Position numbers and translations under genes: made by a program. The notes beneath the pieces are model-generated. The model saw only the letters and a program-made list of their open reading frames with translations. It ran no database searches and was not told the origin of the DNA. A stretch of DNA of 64,000 nucleotides from NCBI RefSeq assembly GCF_964355755.1, contig NC_092672.1:36142501-36206500 (forward strand), written 5' to 3'. Positions within the stretch are counted from its first letter, which is position 1, and each line of letters starts with the position of its first letter. The DNA comes from Antedon mediterranea. Its lineage: Eukaryota; Echinodermata; Crinoidea; Comatulida; Antedonidae. Below, piece by piece: positions 59,607-64,000 of this stretch.

Positions 59607-62600
59607 ATGGCAGATCAACATGTCGATTGGAAGTCTTCAGCTTTTCGTCAAAAGATATTGGCTGAAATGTAAGTCATATGTACAAACAAAATTATTAAGA
59701 TATTGATTAGTATCTGAAATGAATAAAATGCAAGTAAAATTTAATTTGTAAATGTAGGAAACCAACTTTCTTTCCTTTTTCCGACGATGTTTTCTTCAAC
59801 TCAGTCAGCTGTCTTGGTCGTTTCCTCCCACTAAAATCCAACTGTTTGTCGGTAATAGATGCCTGTGTTAACCAGGCGCTAGGCCTAGACTAGGTAGTAG
59901 ACTGTCAGTGCAGGGAGTTGCGCAATTTGATTCGAAATACTGAATTAAAATTACGCATTATAATTTAATCACCATCATTATTATTTTTTATCCTTATTTA
60001 GGCCTATACTATTACTAGCCTAGGCTCTATACATTACCGTATTAGTATTAGCCTATTAGTATTATGTATTAATTATTTTTTAACTATAATACTACAGTAG
60101 GCCGACACTTACAGTATTATTAGGCCTAGTAGTACTATGGTATTAGTCTAGTTCCTACTACTACTAGGCCTATACTAGGCCTATTTAATATTATAGGATA
60201 AGAACGATTTCTCGGGAAAAAAAATATATATAGCGTATAGGCCTAGGCCTAGTTCATAAGAAATAATGATTGTTTGATTTTATTTATAATATAAGAATTA
60301 TTAAAAAACGATTTAATGTTATTTTTTTTATTATTAATATTTAATTAATTAATTGGAGGTCAATTAAATAGTTCAAATCGTGCATATAGCATTAACTGAT
60401 AAAAATAATGAAGTAGCATAGGAGCATGAAGTCGGTCGTATGAATTAACAATTGAAACTAATTCAAATGAACCTTGCTTAATAAATAGAGTCTTTTCCAA
60501 AATATAGAGAGGATGCCTTTCATAAGTCTGGAAACCCAACAGGACGATCAGCAATTGAAATGGAGCAGCATGTATTTGGTAAAGCAAATACAAAGGTATG
60601 AGTTCCATTGTTTTTATTTTATTTATTCATTTAGCATTCATTCAACAATACATTTAAAATACATAACAAAAAATAAATACAAAAAATTTGGATTTAAAAA
60701 TGTATAAAACCAAAGGATGACCCATAAAATCGACAAGTCAATTCCATGGGTGACAGTTTAAATGTGAACAGAGTTTTAAATGTTAGTCAGAATCAATTAT
60801 ATCTTTTGTTTGGCCTAACCTAATATCATTAATAAATAATGTACAGTATATTAAAAGTCTAATTAAAATTGATAAATAATGTGGAAATACAGTGGAATTG
60901 ACAATTTACTAACAAAAAGGCTGAGAAATGAGAAGACATGTATAACACTAACAGTAGTTTACAAAGGTTTAAAATTCGAGGCCAATCATAATTTAAAGAC
61001 ACCTTCCCTACGTTTTTTAGATCTATTTTAAGATCACAAACTATATTTAATGTAAAAATAATACTATATGGTCCTATTGCAATAACTTTTTTCGTCTTTA
61101 AATGATTAAAAATGTGAAAATAAGTTGATTCTAATAATTATAGCGGCCAGCTATAAATCCCAAAATGCATTGCGCGCGGATTAATATTTCTGTTTTAATT
61201 TTCGATCGATCGTGAGGCCAAAACAAATGGAAGACTCATAACTTTTCAGCGAAAATACTGGGTTTTCCCCAATTTGTATCAACGGAGTCTGGCAAAAATA
61301 GAAAGACAATTAATGCAGCAACTACACAACGTCAGGCTAGGTATATAGCTAGCGTACGATGTTCGTACGTTACCGATGTTTACCAGCTAGGCCTACAAAA
61401 CAAAGCCTAGCTTTTTACCACAAAACGTAGATTTAAGACAAGGAATGACCTGGTTTAATGTTTTTAAAGTAATATATATAATATATATGTATTATTTTTA
61501 CAAAACGTTACAAATTGTAGGGAAGGTGTCTTTAATATTTTAGTAGATTTAGTATATAAATACACCGTAATCAAAAACAATGATTTTGTATAAACTGTAT
61601 GTTATGGTTTTGGACATTTGATCTTTTTAAATTGATATCTTTAGTTGCTGGAGTACTGTAACTAGTATTAACACAATTGGATATCTTTAAAGGTACATTC
61701 AAAGCCAATTTTAGTTTAAACTGTTGCCAAAGCGTACTCTCCCTTTAATCCACAAGGAAATATGACATGCTAATGTGTTGACACAGGAAGACTATTATTG
61801 CTATAGGCATCCTTAATAATACCAATTTATATATGAAAAACACAGTATATACAGTAGTATTACTATATTTTACTGTGAGTGGTAAAGACAGGTTTATTCA
61901 ATTTATAAACATACAGTAGGCCTTTTTTTAATTCACTGGACGGTAAGTTATATTCTAGTTCAATAACTAAACACATTACAAGCAGAAACCACTTAATTAA
62001 GCAACAACCCAATTAATTAATTAATTCTGTGCATTCTAACCCAATTACGTGAATTCTATTTTTAATATTATACCTCTTCTGGAAGTGATTCAGTGTCAGA
62101 TCTTACCCTCCAACCTTCTCTTCCGTACAACCAGGTTATCTGGACACTAGTGGCATTGTGGAATAAAGAGATCAAATCTTAAAATGTAGTGTTTTTATCT
62201 TGGCATGTTGCCAACATGTGAGTTATTCTATTTAATATTTTGTAATTTTGTTTCCTCTTTTATTTAATACAGGAAGAATACTTGGGTTATGTTGCAAAAG
62301 TTATTATCAAAGTAAAAGAATTACGTAAGTTTAGTTTTTTCTTTGTATTTGTTTATTGTTACGTTACTGATGTTCTTTTACTTTAGTGTTTAGAATGTCA
62401 GTAACCAAAATCCAACCTCATCAGACCGTACCAGACAACTGGTAAAGCACTGTATTAAATGGAATAAGCCTAACTAGCTATAGAATAGATTCTAGATTCA
62501 TTGTACTTATATATGAAATAAAGCTTGGTTTTCATTAGGATACTCAAAACAATCAATTTGACCAATCACAACCAGTGGATTATTTAATTGTCATTGTTCA

Positions 62601-64000
62601 ATCACTTTTGTTGCTCATAACTCTTTGCGTTGTGTCCAAATAGAAACCAAGCTTAAAAGCAATACTATATATATATATAGTTAAGATCAAATAAGTTAAA
62701 ACTGCCTCAATATAGATTTATTTTAACGACATGTTTCGGGCATAGCCCATCATCAGGTGAAAAGAATTGTTACAATTCTTTTCACCTGATGATGGGCTAT
62801 GCCCGAAACATGTCGTTAAAATAAATCTATATTGAGGCAGTTTTAACTTATTTGATCTTGATTTTTTTCTATATCCTGCCTATGCAGCTCTTTGATTTAT
62901 ATATATATATAGTTATGTATTAGTAATTAGCACTATTCTGTTGATAACAATCGCAACATTTATTTATTTAATTTAGGACTGAAAATGCAAAATGCGCAAC
63001 AAGGACAGGCAAATGTTGCGATGCGTGTCGGAACACCAGGGTTGCAGCAGCAACAGTTGACACAGCAGCAGCTGCAACAACAGCAACAGCAGATACAGAT
63101 GTTTAAACAGCAACAAATGCAGCAACAAGTTAGTAGACCGCTCCTGGATTACTTTAAATTTAGTGAGTGAGTGAGTGGCCGAGCGGTTAAGACAGTGGAA
63201 CCGTAATTACGTAGCCATAACATCGGCAAGGGTTCGAGGCTCACTCGCTCCATGGTTCTGGTGGTAGAACGAGTCTTCTTGGATAAGGACTATAAACCGT
63301 AGGTCCAGTGTACACATAGCTCATGTGCACTTTAAAGAACCTAGTACATCTTTCGAGACGAGTAGGGGGCTACCCCGGTGTACTAGTCCACACAAACACA
63401 GCCACTATCACACACAGAAACTGTGCAATTGGGACTGGACCGTTTTAGAGGTGTTTACCACCTGTTGGTCCCGATCCTTCACTAACAGTGTTAGTGAGAA
63501 GTTGAATAAATAAAAAAAATAAATAAATTTTAAAATTTTTTGAAAAAGGGAGAGTGGGTGTAAATGTAAAAGTTGCTCTTTTTTTACACATTTTATGGAT
63601 TTGCCAATAAAAAATAAGAAAGACCATTCCCACTCTAAAAATATTGTAGAGGTGAGGGGTCGCCACTAGTATCTATATACCAGTGGAAACACTAAAAACT
63701 TTAACGAGTAAAATGATCCTGTGAAGGTGCTAAGTTGCCTCTAGAACAAGTACACATTTACACTGCCAAGGTAAAAACATTAGCGTTATCTTAGCATTAT
63801 CATTTATTTTGTAAAAGAGATAATAGACAAATCGGTCAGCTTGTTCAAAACCTAGATTTAATAATTATTAAAATAAACTTTACCTTTATATATCATCATA
63901 CAGTATTTCTCTTTCCATAGAATTCCATTACTTATTTTTTCAGGGATTAGGACAACAACCAATTGTTATGCAGAAACAACAGCAACTACTACAGCAACAA
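59607..64000 (+). CDS. MED15: Mediator complex subunit 15, N-terminal part (runs off the window)
   Basis: Five exons: 59607-59668 (ATG; GAAAT|GTAAGT), 60508-60595, 62273-62324, 62977-63128 and 63944 to beyond the edge; all phases join. The peptide starts MADQHVDWKSSAFRQKILAEI-EDAFHKSGN, continues MEQHVFGKANTK-EEYLGYVAKVIIKVKELR, and then becomes Gln-rich (QQQQLTQQQLQQQQQQIQMFKQQQ). The first about 70 residues form the KIX-like ACID-binding domain by which transcription factors contact the Mediator tail module in the nucleus. The Gln-rich stretch is typical of MED15. The remainder of the protein lies outside. Confidence 0.93.
59669..60507. other. MED15 intron 1
   Basis: Rich in TAGGCCTA-type palindromes and AT tracts. 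No gene. Confidence 0.5.
60596..62272. other. MED15 intron 2
   Basis: Apart from the MITE at 60993-61535, no recognisable feature. Ends with tttatttaatacag. Confidence 0.5.
60993..61535. mobile_element. 543-bp MITE with perfect 19-bp inverted repeats in a MED15 intron
   Basis: The left end ttaaagacaccttccctac and the right end gtagggaaggtgtctttaa are perfect reverse complements and include TTAA at each edge. The interior has no open frame. The ends differ from those of the family at 4160 after the shared TTAAAGA, so it may be a relative. Confidence 0.75.
62683..62859. repeat. Perfect 177-bp palindrome (88-bp arms, 1-base centre)
   Basis: The arms are exact reverse complements around the T at 62771. 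Both sides are flanked by tatatatatatagtta, which may be a duplicated AT-rich target. Each arm holds a hammerhead-ribozyme-like core (see the separate entry). It lies in MED15 intron 3 and would fold into one long hairpin in RNA or a cruciform in DNA. Confidence 0.93.
62779..62821 (+). ncRNA. Candidate hammerhead ribozyme (type I, dimer-type stem III)
   Basis: CTGATGA (62786-62792), stem II GGGC-TAT-GCCC (62794-62804), GAAA (62805-62808), self-complementary CATG (62809-62812), then TC with the predicted cut after 62814. Stem I pairs ttttcac with gttaaaa (one mismatch). A short self-complementary stem III is the form seen in retrozyme and Penelope-like element hammerheads, which act as dimers. 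One unpaired T (62793) next to stem II departs from consensus. By symmetry the minus strand has the same motif at about 62721-62763. Activity is inferred. Confidence 0.5.
63163..63512 (+). mobile_element. tRNA-derived SINE (copy 2) in a MED15 intron
   Basis: The head gtgagtggccgagcggttaagacagtggaacc has the A box TGGCCGAGCGG. The B box is ggttcgaggctc, the body is shared with the minus-strand copy at 12285, and an aataaataaa-rich tail ends near 63512. It lies just after the donor of MED15 exon 4. Confidence 0.82.
63513..63943. other. Distal part of MED15 intron 4
   Basis: AT-rich, no feature. Ends with cttattttttcag. Confidence 0.5.

Larger units (their letters stand above)
62325..62976. other. 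MED15 intron 3
   Basis: Holds the perfect palindrome described above. Ends with tttatttaatttag. Confidence 0.5.

Noticed and set aside
63163..63260. Functional tRNA gene suggested by good A and B boxes
   Set aside because: No cloverleaf acceptor stem pairing around them. The sequence continues into a SINE body shared with 12285-12596.

Overview
This is eukaryotic DNA: long AT-rich spacers, GT-AG introns, AATAAA signals, and decayed DNA transposons, SINEs and LINEs. Gene content (a TIR/LRR Toll-like receptor locus, group III secretory phospholipase A2, neuferricin, Mediator subunit 15) and the very frequent TAGGCCTA-type palindromes suggest an invertebrate deuterostome, perhaps an echinoderm. 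That placement is inference and weak.

The centre of the window (about 9.1 to 54.6 kb, all minus strand) is one unusual Toll-like receptor locus. A single TIR-domain exon (9163-9706) lies at the 3' end. Upstream of it are 13 full-length ectodomain cassettes plus two broken ones. Each cassette is one exon holding a start codon, signal peptide, LRRNT, about seven LRRs, LRRCT, a transmembrane helix and the conserved juxtamembrane FRWDI. It ends at a CAG|GTAAGT splice donor. In 12 of 13 the donor is in phase 2, exactly the phase of the single TIR acceptor, so each could be spliced to the same cytoplasmic domain (...FRWDIR-YWNQRR...). The layout is that of a clustered protocadherin locus (many variable first exons, one constant exon) applied to a TLR. 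The cassettes look like mosaics of one another. Several carry their own promoter-like sequence, with TATA-like boxes and TTCCNNGGAA palindromes. Most are followed by spare tandem copies of the transmembrane-plus-donor segment, up to about 18 copies at 113 bp.

Layout: 0-9 kb is gene-poor, with three tandem repeats, TTAA-ended inverted-repeat elements and one possible terminal exon. 9.1-54.6 kb is the TLR cluster. It includes a 4.04-kb PIF/Harbinger transposon (20443-24485) whose empty target survives in a paralogous segment at 33768. 55.3-56.9 kb is a three-exon group III PLA2 gene (+). 57.4-59.05 kb is a four-exon neuferricin gene (-) with one GC-AG intron, convergent with the PLA2 gene. 59.6-64 kb is the 5' part of MED15 (+), divergent from neuferricin. 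Its introns hold a 543-bp MITE, a perfect 177-bp palindrome carrying a hammerhead-ribozyme-like core, and a tRNA-derived SINE.

Expected working of the locus (inference): transcription starts at one cassette's promoter, and the cap-proximal cassette donor is joined to the distant TIR exon, giving a receptor of about 527 aa with a cassette-specific ectodomain and invariant signalling domain. Failure to splice gives a membrane receptor without TIR, because the donor itself supplies an in-frame TAA.
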